A stretch of DNA of 13,093 nt from NCBI GenBank assembly GCA_910588895.1, contig CAJUSS010000050.1, positions 1 through 13,093 on the forward strand. Reading direction: 5' to 3'. The notes beneath the pieces were generated by a model. The model saw only the letters and a program-made list of their open reading frames with translations, made no database searches and had not been told where the DNA came from. Origin of the DNA: an uncultured Lachnospiraceae bacterium (GTDB taxonomy: Bacteria > Bacillota > Clostridia > Lachnospirales > Lachnospiraceae). The position numbers and the translations under genes are program-made. Below, one piece after another: positions 1 to 6,652 of the stretch (position 1 is its first letter; every line of letters starts with the position of its first letter).

Positions 1-1
1 G

Positions 2-478
2 AACGGGCGCATGGAGCTAGCTTACTCCTCCGCGGTCTGCAAGGTGATCATCGACTATGCCCACAATGCGGTCAGCATGGAGAGCCTTTTAAAGACCCTT
101 AAGGAATATCACCCGGCCCGGCTGGTGGTGGTCTTTGGCTGCGGCGGGAACCGGGCCAAGGAGCGCCGGTACGCCATGGGCGAGATGGCGGGGAAGCTGG
201 CGGATCTGAGCATCATCACCGCGGACAATTCCAGGTTTGAGAAGGTGGAGGATATCATCCGCGATATCAAGAGCACCCTCATCCCCACCGGCGGCGCATA
301 TCTGGAGATACCGGACCGCAGGGAGGCGATCACCTACGCGATCGCCCATGCACAAAAAGGGGATATGATCGCCGTCATCGGTAAGGGCCATGAGGATTAC
401 CAGGAGATCGAGGGGGTGCGCACCCATTTCCTGGACCGGGAAGTGGTGGACGAGGCCGTGGCCGGACTGGGCGCCTGA
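2..478 (+). CDS. murE: MurE-type UDP-N-acetylmuramyl-tripeptide synthetase, C-terminal part (5' end outside window)
   Basis: Cytoplasmic ATP-dependent ligase that adds the third residue (meso-diaminopimelate or another diamino acid) to UDP-MurNAc-L-Ala-D-Glu. The window begins inside the gene: frame 2 is open from base 2 and reads NGRME, matching the conserved GR-E segment before the C-terminal ligase domain, so the methionine at 11 is internal and not the start. Visible family motifs are DYAHN (53-67), GCGGNRAKERR (139-171), ADNSR (221-235, at the place of the DAP-recognition motif DNPR) and GKGHEDYQ (380-403). The Asn and Arg of the recognition motif are kept but Pro is Ser, and the usual YAHTPD reads YAHNAV. 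From memory, a MurE-like subgroup in Lachnospiraceae shares these variants, so the added amino acid cannot be fixed from this fragment. It ends 41 bases before murF, the next enzyme of the pathway. The family is secure; the exact substrate is inferred. Confidence 0.9.
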   Translation, partial: NGRMELAYSSAVCKVIIDYAHNAVSMESLLKTLKEYHPARLVVVFGCGGNRAKERRYAMGEMAGKLADLSIITADNSRFEKVEDIIRDIKSTLIPTGGAYLEIPDRREAITYAIAHAQKGDMIAVIGKGHEDYQEIEGVRTHFLDREVVDEAVAGLGA

Positions 479-519
479 CCCCTTGCGTCATTGCCCACAG
501 GGATAAAAAGAGGGATAGT

Positions 520-1947
520 ATGGAAAATGTAAAGGTAAACGATATAGTAAAGGCCATTGGCGGGACCCTGCTCTGCGGGGACCCCGAGATGCAGATCGCA
601 CATATCAGTATCGATTCCAGGACCATGAAGGGGGACGATCTTTTCGTCCCTCTGATCGGGGAAAAGGTGGATGCCCATCGGTTTATCGGGCAGGCCTTTC
701 AGGCGGGAGCCGCGGCCACGCTGACCAGTGCGCATGATGGCGGGGACGTGCAGCCGGAGGCGGAGGATCTTGGAGATGGACGGCACCGTGCATGGATCCG
801 CGTGGAGGATACGAAGGCGGCTCTCCAGCAGATCGGGGCCTGGTACCGCAGACGTTTGACCCTGCCGCTGATCGGTGTGACCGGAAGCGTGGGGAAGACC
901 ACCACCAGAGAGATGATCGCAGCCGTCCTTTCCGCACGATATAAGGTATATAAGACACCAGGCAACAAAAACAGCCAGGTAGGCGTGCCGATCACGCTCT
1001 CGGAGATCTCCTCCAAAGATGAGATCGGGGTGATCGAGCTGGGGATCAGTGAGCCGGGGGAGATGGCCAGGATCGCCCAGGTAGCGTCAGTGCAGCAGGC
1101 TGTGGTCAACAATATCGGCGTCGCTCATATCGAACAGCTGGGCTCGAAAGAGGCGATCTGCCAAGAAAAGCTCCATATCCAGGACGGCATGGACGAAGGG
1201 GGCTGTCTCTTTGTCAATGGGGACGATCCGATCCTAAAGACCGTAAAGGCCAGAGAGGGCTGTAGGAGGATCGCTTACGGGACAGGGGAGGGGCTGGATT
1301 ATCAGGCCGTGGACATCAAGATCGAAAAGGGGCATCCGGTCTTTACCGCCTTTTGTAAGGCCAGCGGGGAAAAGGCCCTGGTAAGGCTCCAGGTGTTCGG
1401 CCGCCACATGGTGGTCAATGCCCTGGCCGCGCTGGCCGTGGCCAGGGAAAATGGCGTCCCGTTGCAGGACGCCGCCGGCGCGCTGGAGGCGTTTTGTGGC
1501 TTTAACGGCCGGCAGCAGATCCGGACTGTGCGCGGCATCACCGTGATCGACGATTCCTACAATGCCAGCCCCGTCTCCATGAAGGCCGGGATCCAGGTGC
1601 TGTGCGATATGCCGGCTGCCGGGAGGAAGATCGCGGTCCTGGCGGATATGAAGGAGCTGGGAGAAGGATCGCCCGACTTCCACCGGGAGATCGGACATTT
1701 CCTGGCGGGCTGTGAAGTGGACAGGGTCGCCCTTTTGGGGGGAGCGGCCAGGCTGATCGGGGAGCAGATGGAGGAGGACCGTTTGGCCGCCTCTTTTCAG
1801 GATACACAGAAGGTCTGGTATATCTCCGATAAGGAAACGCTGGCAAGATGGCTCCAGGATGAAGTGGAGAGGGGCGACTGTGTCCTGTTCAAGGGATCCA
1901 ACAGCATGGGCCTGGGAGAGGTGATCAAGCGTGTGTTTGGTCCGTGA
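520..1947 (+). CDS. murF: UDP-N-acetylmuramoyl-tripeptide--D-alanyl-D-alanine ligase
   Basis: Cytoplasmic ligase that attaches D-Ala-D-Ala to the UDP-MurNAc tripeptide, completing the pentapeptide precursor. 475 residues, normal for MurF. The Mur N-terminal domain spans about 1-110 (SIDSRTMKGDDLFVPL, 30-45). The central ATPase domain carries the P-loop TGSVGKTTT (121-129) followed by TPGNKNSQVGVP (146-157), which is typical of MurF, and ELGISEPGEM. The C-terminal domain carries DDSYNASPVSMKAG, VLADMKELGEGS and a final FKGSNSMGLGEV. A hydrophilic stretch rich in Asp, Glu and Gly at about 72-90 looks like a small insertion in the N-terminal domain. The ATG at 520 follows a purine-rich site (AAAAGAGGGA, 506-515), and the first dozen codons are unusually AT-rich, as expected for an accessible start. 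It follows murE by 41 bases, so the two are probably co-transcribed. Very sure. Confidence 0.97.
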   Translation: MENVKVNDIVKAIGGTLLCGDPEMQIAHISIDSRTMKGDDLFVPLIGEKVDAHRFIGQAFQAGAAATLTSAHDGGDVQPEAEDLGDGRHRAWIRVEDTKAALQQIGAWYRRRLTLPLIGVTGSVGKTTTREMIAAVLSARYKVYKTPGNKNSQVGVPITLSEISSKDEIGVIELGISEPGEMARIAQVASVQQAVVNNIGVAHIEQLGSKEAICQEKLHIQDGMDEGGCLFVNGDDPILKTVKAREGCRRIAYGTGEGLDYQAVDIKIEKGHPVFTAFCKASGEKALVRLQVFGRHMVVNALAALAVARENGVPLQDAAGALEAFCGFNGRQQIRTVRGITVIDDSYNASPVSMKAGIQVLCDMPAAGRKIAVLADMKELGEGSPDFHREIGHFLAGCEVDRVALLGGAARLIGEQMEEDRLAASFQDTQKVWYISDKETLARWLQDEVERGDCVLFKGSNSMGLGEVIKRVFGP

Positions 1948-2007
1948 CAGCATCTGCAGGATCTCCTGCCGCTTCGGCGATCATATGAAAACGGAGAATA
2001 GATACGA

Positions 2008-4290
2008 ATGGCCAGATTTGCCGATATCATCATCGATATCACCCATGAAAAAGTAGACCGCCCCTTCCAGTATCGGATCCCGGATGCCCTGCAGGGGGAG
2101 ATCACGGTAGGCTGCCAGGTGGATGTGCCCTTTGGACGGGGGGACCAGATCCGCAGCGGGTATGTGGTGGGGCTGTCGGATACGCCCTCCTATGATCCGG
2201 AGAGGCTGAAGGAGATCTTGAAGGTGCATGCGGGGACCGTCTCGGCAGGATCTCAGCTGATCAAGGTGGCCTGGTGGATGAAGGAGCGGTATGGATCTAC
2301 CATGAACCAGGCCTTAAAAACGGTCCTGCCGGTGAAGCAGCAGGTGAAGCAGAAAGAGAGCCGCTGGCTCTGCTGCAGTGCGGACCGGGAGGAGCTCATG
2401 CGGCAGATAAAAGAGGCGGCGCGTAAAAAATATCGGGCCAGGGAAAGGCTTCTGCGCGCTTTTCTGGATGTGGAGCGCATCTCCTACGAGATGGCGACCC
2501 AGCAGCTGAACATCACGGCCTCCACCTTGAAGCCCCTCTTAGCGCAGAAGGTTTTGCGTCTGGATTCTTCGGTCTGCTACCGGGATCCCACAAGGCTCCT
2601 CTTGACTGGGCGGGCAGAGCTGGACGGGAGCGGGGCGCTGTCTGAAAGCGGCCCTTCCATCCAGCTTTGGCTGAACGAAGAGCAGCAGCAGGTAGTCGAT
2701 TCGATCTGCGGCCAGTACGATGAGGGGATCCGCAGGACGTATCTGCTCCACGGGATCACCGGCAGCGGGAAAACGGAGGTCTATATGGGGCTGATCGATC
2801 ATGTGCGGGCACGGGGGGGGCAGGTGATCGTGCTGATCCCGGAGATCGCCCTGACCTATCAGACAGTGCTGCGGTTCTATAGACGTTTTGGCGACCAGGT
2901 GTCTTTTATCAATTCAAAGCTTTCGGCCGGGGAGAGATACGACCAGTTCGAGCGGGCGAGAAAGGGGGAGGTCCAGATCATGATCGGGCCTCGTTCCGCG
3001 TTGTTCACGCCTTTTTGCCGCCTTGGCCTGATCGTCATCGACGAGGAACATGAGGGCGCGTATAAGAGCGAGACCATGCCCCGCTACCACGCAAGGGAGG
3101 TGGCGGAGTACATGGCCGCTTCAAGCGGGGCCAGTCTGGTGCTGGGGTCAGCCACACCCTCGGTGGAGTCCTACACAAAGGCCCTCCAGGGCGTGTACGG
3201 CTACTATAAGATCGCAAGGCGGGCAAAAAAGGACAGCGTCCTTCCCAGGGTGCAGGTGGTGGATATGCGAAGGGAGCTGAAGGAGGGGAACCGGTCCATC
3301 TTCAGCGGCGCTCTTCAGAGCCTGATGGAGGAAAAGCTTGAAAAGAGGGAGCAGATCATGCTCTTTTTGAACCGGCGGGGATATTCCCGATTTCTATCCT
3401 GCCGCAGCTGCGGGGAGGCGATCAGATGCCCCCACTGCGATGTGACCCTGACCTTCCACCAGGACGGGCGGCTGGTGTGCCATTACTGCGGCTATCAGAT
3501 CATGCGCCCCCCGTCCTGTCCGGTCTGCGGCTCCCCCTATCTGGCCCCCTTCGGCACGGGGACCCAGAAGATCGAGGCCCAGGTAAAGGAGGCGTTCCCT
3601 AAGGCGAGGGTGCTGCGGATGGATCTGGACACCACATCCAAAAAGGGCGGCCATGAGAAGATCCTGACAGCCTTTGCGGATCATGAGGCGGATATCCTGA
3701 TCGGGACCCAGATGATCGTGAAGGGCCATGACCTTCCGGCGGTGACCCTGGTGGGGATATTGGCGGCGGATCTGTCCCTCTATGCGCCGGATTTCCGGTG
3801 CGGCGAGCGGACCTTCCAGCTCCTTACCCAGGCTGCGGGCCGGGCCGGGCGGGATGCGCGGGCCGGGGACGTGGTGATCCAGACCTACAGTCCGGAGCAC
3901 TACTGCATCGCCGCAGCAGCGGCACAGGATTATGAGGGCTTTTATCAAAAGGAGATGGAATACCGTCGTCTTTTGCGGTATCCGCCCTCCTGTGCGCTGA
4001 TGACCCTGCTGGCAGGATCTCCTAAGGAGGAGATGGCACAAAAAGCGATGGAGCTTGCCCAGGCGGCGATCGGGGACTGCCTGAAAATGATGACGGAGAG
4101 GGATGCCGATATCCAGATGATCGGGCCGGTCAATGCCGCCATCTATAAGCTAAATGACATTTATCGAAAAATTTTATATATGAAGTGTGAAAATTATGCT
4201 ATACTGATACAGATAAGGGATCATATAGAAGAGGGACTAAAGAAACAGGGATGGAGCGATAAACTATCCTTCCAGTTCGATCTTTCGTGA
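2008..4290 (+). CDS. priA: Primosomal protein N' (replication restart helicase PriA)
   Basis: Superfamily 2 DNA helicase that recognises stalled or repaired forks and reloads the replicative helicase. 760 residues. The 3'-DNA-binding domain is at about 1-100 (FQYRIPD, VPFGRG). Walker A GITGSGKTEVY is at 249-259, the DEEH box at 345-348, and GSATPS at 380-385. The zinc-binding insert has all eight cysteines: C465, C468, C474, C477, C491, C494, C504 and C507. Helicase motifs V and VI follow as GTQMIVKGHD (566-575) and QAAGRAGRD (608-616). The ATG at 2008 has GGAG at 1993-1996 and sits 60 bases after murF; this spacer holds only weak hairpins. The last 50 codons switch to ATA for Ile and CTA for Leu, unlike the rest of the gene, and may hide a promoter for def-fmt (separate entry). 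No motif is missing. Identification is secure. Confidence 0.97.
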   Translation: MARFADIIIDITHEKVDRPFQYRIPDALQGEITVGCQVDVPFGRGDQIRSGYVVGLSDTPSYDPERLKEILKVHAGTVSAGSQLIKVAWWMKERYGSTMNQALKTVLPVKQQVKQKESRWLCCSADREELMRQIKEAARKKYRARERLLRAFLDVERISYEMATQQLNITASTLKPLLAQKVLRLDSSVCYRDPTRLLLTGRAELDGSGALSESGPSIQLWLNEEQQQVVDSICGQYDEGIRRTYLLHGITGSGKTEVYMGLIDHVRARGGQVIVLIPEIALTYQTVLRFYRRFGDQVSFINSKLSAGERYDQFERARKGEVQIMIGPRSALFTPFCRLGLIVIDEEHEGAYKSETMPRYHAREVAEYMAASSGASLVLGSATPSVESYTKALQGVYGYYKIARRAKKDSVLPRVQVVDMRRELKEGNRSIFSGALQSLMEEKLEKREQIMLFLNRRGYSRFLSCRSCGEAIRCPHCDVTLTFHQDGRLVCHYCGYQIMRPPSCPVCGSPYLAPFGTGTQKIEAQVKEAFPKARVLRMDLDTTSKKGGHEKILTAFADHEADILIGTQMIVKGHDLPAVTLVGILAADLSLYAPDFRCGERTFQLLTQAAGRAGRDARAGDVVIQTYSPEHYCIAAAAAQDYEGFYQKEMEYRRLLRYPPSCALMTLLAGSPKEEMAQKAMELAQAAIGDCLKMMTERDADIQMIGPVNAAIYKLNDIYRKILYMKCENYAILIQIRDHIEEGLKKQGWSDKLSFQFDLS
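4171..4205 (+). promoter_or_regulatory. Candidate internal promoter in the 3' end of priA (extended -10)
   Basis: An AT-rich island in otherwise GC-rich coding sequence. TGC followed by TATACT (TG at 4197-4198, hexamer 4200-4205) matches an extended -10 for the housekeeping sigma factor, although no good -35 lies 16-18 bases upstream of it. A second possibility is ATGACA (4154-4159), a 17-base spacer, then TATATG (4177-4182). In this stretch four isoleucines in a row use ATA, which is rare elsewhere in the gene, suggesting a constraint other than protein coding. Transcription would begin near 4212 and cover def and fmt with a leader of about 185 bases. This is inference from pattern only. Confidence 0.4.
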
Positions 4291-4311
4291 AAGATCTTAT
4301 GGCTTTACGAT

Positions 4312-4323
4312 ACAGCATGCTGT
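4312..4323. repeat. 12-bp perfect palindrome in the priA-def spacer
   Basis: ACAGCATGCTGT is a perfect dyad of 12 bases in the 107-base spacer between priA and def. It has no loop and no T-run follows, so it is not a terminator. A second weak stem lies downstream (CGGCC at 4341-4345 with GGCCG at 4356-4360, 10-base loop). It could be a protein-binding dyad or chance. The rest of the spacer holds only the def ribosome-binding region. Confidence 0.3.
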
Positions 4324-4397
4324 CACAGGCGGTCTGGGAGCGGCCGGGCAGCATGGGCCGGACGACTTGGAGAAAAGAAAAGGAGCAGGAAAAAGCT

Positions 4398-4886
4398 ATG
4401 GCGATCAGACAGATCAGGACTATCGGAGACGAGATCTTAAGAAAGGAATGCAAGCCGGTCAAGCTCATGACCCCGCGCACCCAAGATCTGATCGAAGATA
4501 TGTTCGAGACGATGTATGAGGAAAATGGAGTGGGACTGGCAGCCCCCCAGGTAGGCGTGTTAAAGCAGATCGTGGTGATCGATGTGGAGGACGGTGAGCA
4601 GTATGTGCTGATCAACCCAAAGATCGTGGAGACAGAGGGCAGTGTGACCGGCTATGAGGGGTGCCTTAGCGTCCCCGGAAAGACCGGGAAGGTGACCAGG
4701 CCCACCAGGGTGAAGGTAAGAGCCTACGATGAGAACATGGAGCTTTATGAGCTGGAGGGCGAGGATCTTTTGGCCAGAGCGATCTGCCATGAGTGCGCCC
4801 ATCTCCACGGGGAACTGTATGTGGACCTGGTAGAGGGTGAGCTAGAGGATGCGGATAAGGTCCAGGAGGACGAGGAAGAGGAGTAG
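4398..4886 (+). CDS. def: Peptide deformylase
   Basis: Metallohydrolase that removes the formyl group from the N-terminal Met of nascent proteins at the ribosome. 162 residues from the ATG at 4398, the usual length. The three family motifs are GVGLAAPQ (44-51), EGCLS (87-91, metal ligand C89) and HExxH (131-135, ligands H131 and H135, catalytic E132). The third motif reads CHECAHLHG, where the family has HExDHLxG, so the conserved Asp before the second His is Ala134. The frame is open upstream to a GTG at 4287 (37 extra codons, with an in-frame ATG at 4299), but family homology begins at MAIRQI, so 4398 is preferred. AAGGAG at 4380-4385 is 12 bases away, a little far. The C-terminus is very acidic (DEEEE), and its codons also form the fmt ribosome-binding site. 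fmt, which adds the formyl group to Met-tRNA, follows after 3 bases. Confidence 0.95.
   Translation: MAIRQIRTIGDEILRKECKPVKLMTPRTQDLIEDMFETMYEENGVGLAAPQVGVLKQIVVIDVEDGEQYVLINPKIVETEGSVTGYEGCLSVPGKTGKVTRPTRVKVRAYDENMELYELEGEDLLARAICHECAHLHGELYVDLVEGELEDADKVQEDEEEE
4878..4883 (+). promoter_or_regulatory. Ribosome-binding site of fmt inside the def acidic tail
   Basis: GAGGAG lies 6 bases before the fmt ATG at 4890. It is the end of a purine run that also contains AGGAGG (4864-4869) and encodes the terminal Glu/Asp residues of Def. Ribosomes finishing def would be placed directly at fmt, which supports translational coupling of the pair. Confidence 0.75.
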
Positions 4887-4889
4887 AGG

Positions 4890-5897
4890 ATGAAGATCGT
4901 TTTTATGGGAACGCCGGACTTTGCCGTACCGGCATTAGAGGCGCTGGAAAAAAGCGGTCATCAGGTGATCGCGGTGGTCACCCAGCCGGACAAGCCTAAG
5001 GGGAGGAGCCGGACCATGTCCATGCCCCCGGTGAAGGAAAAGGCGCTGGAGCTTGGCATCCCGGTCTATCAGCCGGTGAAGGTGCGGGACGAGGCCTTTA
5101 TCCAGATCTTAAAAGAGCTTGCTCCGGAGGCGATCGTGGTGGCGGCATTCGGACGGATCCTGCCAAAACAGATCTTAGATATCCCGCCCTATGGATGCAT
5201 CAATATCCATGGCTCCCTCCTTCCGAAGTACCGGGGGGCTGCGCCGATCCAGTGGGCGGTGATCGACGGCGAGAAAGAGGCCGGCCTCACCACCATGATG
5301 ATGGACACGGGGATCGATACCGGCGATATGCTGGAAAAGGTGGTGGTCCAGGTGGCAGAGGACGAGACCGGCGGTTCTCTTTTTGAAAAGCTGAGCGCGG
5401 CAGGCGGACCGCTGATCTGCTCCACCTTGAAAAAGGCAGAGGAGGGGACCCTTACGCGGACCCCCCAGCCTGCAGAGGGCGCCACCTATGCGAAGATGCT
5501 GGATAAGGAGATCGGAGATATCGACTGGGAGAGGGACGCAGAGAGCATCGAGCGGCTGATCCGGGGCTTAGACCCCTGGCCCAGTGCATACACCAGCTTA
5601 AACGGGAAGACACTAAAGTTGTGGAAGGCCGTCGTGCTGGAAGACGAGGCGGAAGGCCGGAAGGTGCCAAAGGAAGAGCGCGTATTAGATCGGGAGAGTG
5701 TGCCGGGGCAGGTGGTCCGGGCGAAAAAGGACGAGCTGCTGGTAAAGACCGGGAAGGGGATCTTGAAGATCTTGTCCCTCCAGTTAGAGGGGAAGAAGCG
5801 GATGGACGCAGGGGCGTTCCTCAGAGGCTATCCGGTAGAGGAAGGTACCGTGCTCACAAAGAAGGGCCAGATAGGAGCGCCTCTCAAAGAGGTTTGA
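4890..5897 (+). CDS. fmt: Methionyl-tRNA formyltransferase
   Basis: Transfers a formyl group from 10-formyltetrahydrofolate to Met-tRNA(fMet), making the initiator for bacterial translation. 335 residues, slightly long for the family (about 310-320). The N-terminal catalytic domain starts MKIVFMGTPDFAVPAL. The catalytic trio is visible as N105 and H107 in CINIHGSLLP and D143 in GIDTGDML, equivalent to N106, H108 and D144 of the E. coli enzyme, and SLLPKYRGAAP (109-119) is the family signature. The C-terminal tRNA-binding domain begins near 205 (IDWERDAESIERLIRGLDPWPSAYT) and ends with LRGYPVEEGTVL. A charged segment at about 250-272 accounts for the extra length. The start is set by GAGGAG 6 bases upstream. 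It is paired with def, which later removes the group this enzyme adds. Very sure. Confidence 0.97.
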   Translation: MKIVFMGTPDFAVPALEALEKSGHQVIAVVTQPDKPKGRSRTMSMPPVKEKALELGIPVYQPVKVRDEAFIQILKELAPEAIVVAAFGRILPKQILDIPPYGCINIHGSLLPKYRGAAPIQWAVIDGEKEAGLTTMMMDTGIDTGDMLEKVVVQVAEDETGGSLFEKLSAAGGPLICSTLKKAEEGTLTRTPQPAEGATYAKMLDKEIGDIDWERDAESIERLIRGLDPWPSAYTSLNGKTLKLWKAVVLEDEAEGRKVPKEERVLDRESVPGQVVRAKKDELLVKTGKGILKILSLQLEGKKRMDAGAFLRGYPVEEGTVLTKKGQIGAPLKEV

Positions 5898-5920
5898 GCC
5901 ATCGACGGGCTGCGGCGTGA

Positions 5921-5926
5921 AAGGAG
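5921..5926 (+). promoter_or_regulatory. Strong ribosome-binding site of the zinc metallopeptidase
   Basis: AAGGAG lies 9 bases before the ATG at 5936, in the 38-base spacer after fmt. It is close to the ideal anti-16S match and fixes this start, which leaves the short hydrophilic N-terminus just ahead of the first membrane segment. Confidence 0.8.
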
Positions 5927-5935
5927 ATAGAGTGT

Positions 5936-6652
5936 ATGGGATATGGTTTTTATGGTTTTGGCTTTGACTGGACGTATCTGCTGGTGATCTTAGGGGCGGT
6001 CCTCTCCATGGCCGCATCGGCCAAGGTCAAGGGGACTTTCCAGAAATATTCCAGAGACTGGTCGGCCGGCGGGATGACGGGAGCAGATGTGGCCCGGCAG
6101 ATCTTAAGGAGCCAGGGGATCTATGACGTGACCGTGCGCCAGGTCCCGGGGGAACTGACCGATCACTATGATCCCCGGTCTAAGACCGTGAACCTGTCCG
6201 CATCTGTGTACGGATCTGCTTCGATCGCCGCGGTAGGCGTGGCGGCTCATGAATGCGGCCATGTGATCCAGGATGCTACCGAGTATATCCCTTTAAGGCT
6301 GCGGGCCGCGCTGGTGCCTGCGGCTAACTTTGGCGCGAAGCTGTCCTGGCCGGTCCTCATCCTGGGACTGTTTTTGGGAGAGATGGGCCCCTTTTTTATC
6401 CAACTGGGTTTTTTGCTCTTTAGTCTGGCCGTACTGTTCCAGATCGTGACCCTGCCGGTGGAGTTCAATGCCTCCGCTCGGGCGCTGAAGATCTTGAGCG
6501 GTAGCCAGATCCTGGCACAGGGAGAGGTAGGAAAGGCGAGAGAGGTCTTAGGCGCGGCGGCGCTTACCTATGTGGCGGCAGTGGCGGCATCGCTCTTACA
6601 ATTCCTCCGGCTGCTCATATTGTTTGGAGGGCGCAGGCGTGACGATCGATAG
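5936..6652 (+). CDS. Membrane zinc metallopeptidase, YugP / Zn_peptidase_2 family
   Basis: Predicted integral-membrane metalloprotease of 238 residues, a size normal for the YugP-like family (Zn_peptidase_2). The substrate is not known for this group. A first membrane segment spans about 13-29. A soluble loop follows with MTGADVARQIL (47-57), then DHYDPRSKTVNLS (77-89), then the zinc motif AAHECGHVIQ (103-112, with HECGH at 105-109). Two close hydrophobic segments lie at about 136-150 and 153-172. LPVEFNAS (173-180) carries a conserved Glu in the place expected for a third metal ligand. A last membrane segment spans about 205-231, ending in a basic tail (GGRRRDDR). The 3' end overlaps rsmB by 14 bases in another frame, so the two genes are likely translationally coupled. 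A membrane protease is unlike its neighbours in function, but as I recall it is often found between fmt and rsmB in Clostridia. The family call is confident; the biological role is unknown. Confidence 0.9.
   Translation: MGYGFYGFGFDWTYLLVILGAVLSMAASAKVKGTFQKYSRDWSAGGMTGADVARQILRSQGIYDVTVRQVPGELTDHYDPRSKTVNLSASVYGSASIAAVGVAAHECGHVIQDATEYIPLRLRAALVPAANFGAKLSWPVLILGLFLGEMGPFFIQLGFLLFSLAVLFQIVTLPVEFNASARALKILSGSQILAQGEVGKAREVLGAAALTYVAAVAASLLQFLRLLILFGGRRRDDR
6626..6630 (+). promoter_or_regulatory. Ribosome-binding site that decides the GTG start of rsmB
   Basis: GGAGG lies 8 bases before the GTG at 6639. An upstream in-frame ATG at 6570 would add 23 residues with no family resemblance and overlap the metallopeptidase by 83 bases. 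The GTG start leaves a 14-base overlap and a normal RsmB N-terminus. Confidence 0.75.

Noticed and set aside
1234..1953. Long minus-strand open frame opposite murF (239 codons), and a similar one of 215 codons opposite priA at 3394-4041
   Set aside because: Both are mirror images of GC-rich coding sequence with no recognisable protein motifs; they are shadows of well-identified genes.
1956..1978. Two short overlapping stems after murF (GCAGG/CCTGC and GCCG/CGGC) as a transcription terminator
   Set aside because: Stems are 4-5 bp, they overlap each other by 2 bases, and no T-run follows.
6371..6415. T-runs next to GGGCCC as a terminator inside the metallopeptidase gene
   Set aside because: GGGCCC is self-complementary with no loop, no stable stem precedes the T-runs, and the T-rich codons simply encode Phe/Leu of membrane helices.
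6570..6638. Upstream ATG start of rsmB adding 23 residues
   Set aside because: The extension resembles no RsmB N-terminus and would overlap the metallopeptidase by 83 bases; GTG 6639 has a good ribosome-binding site.
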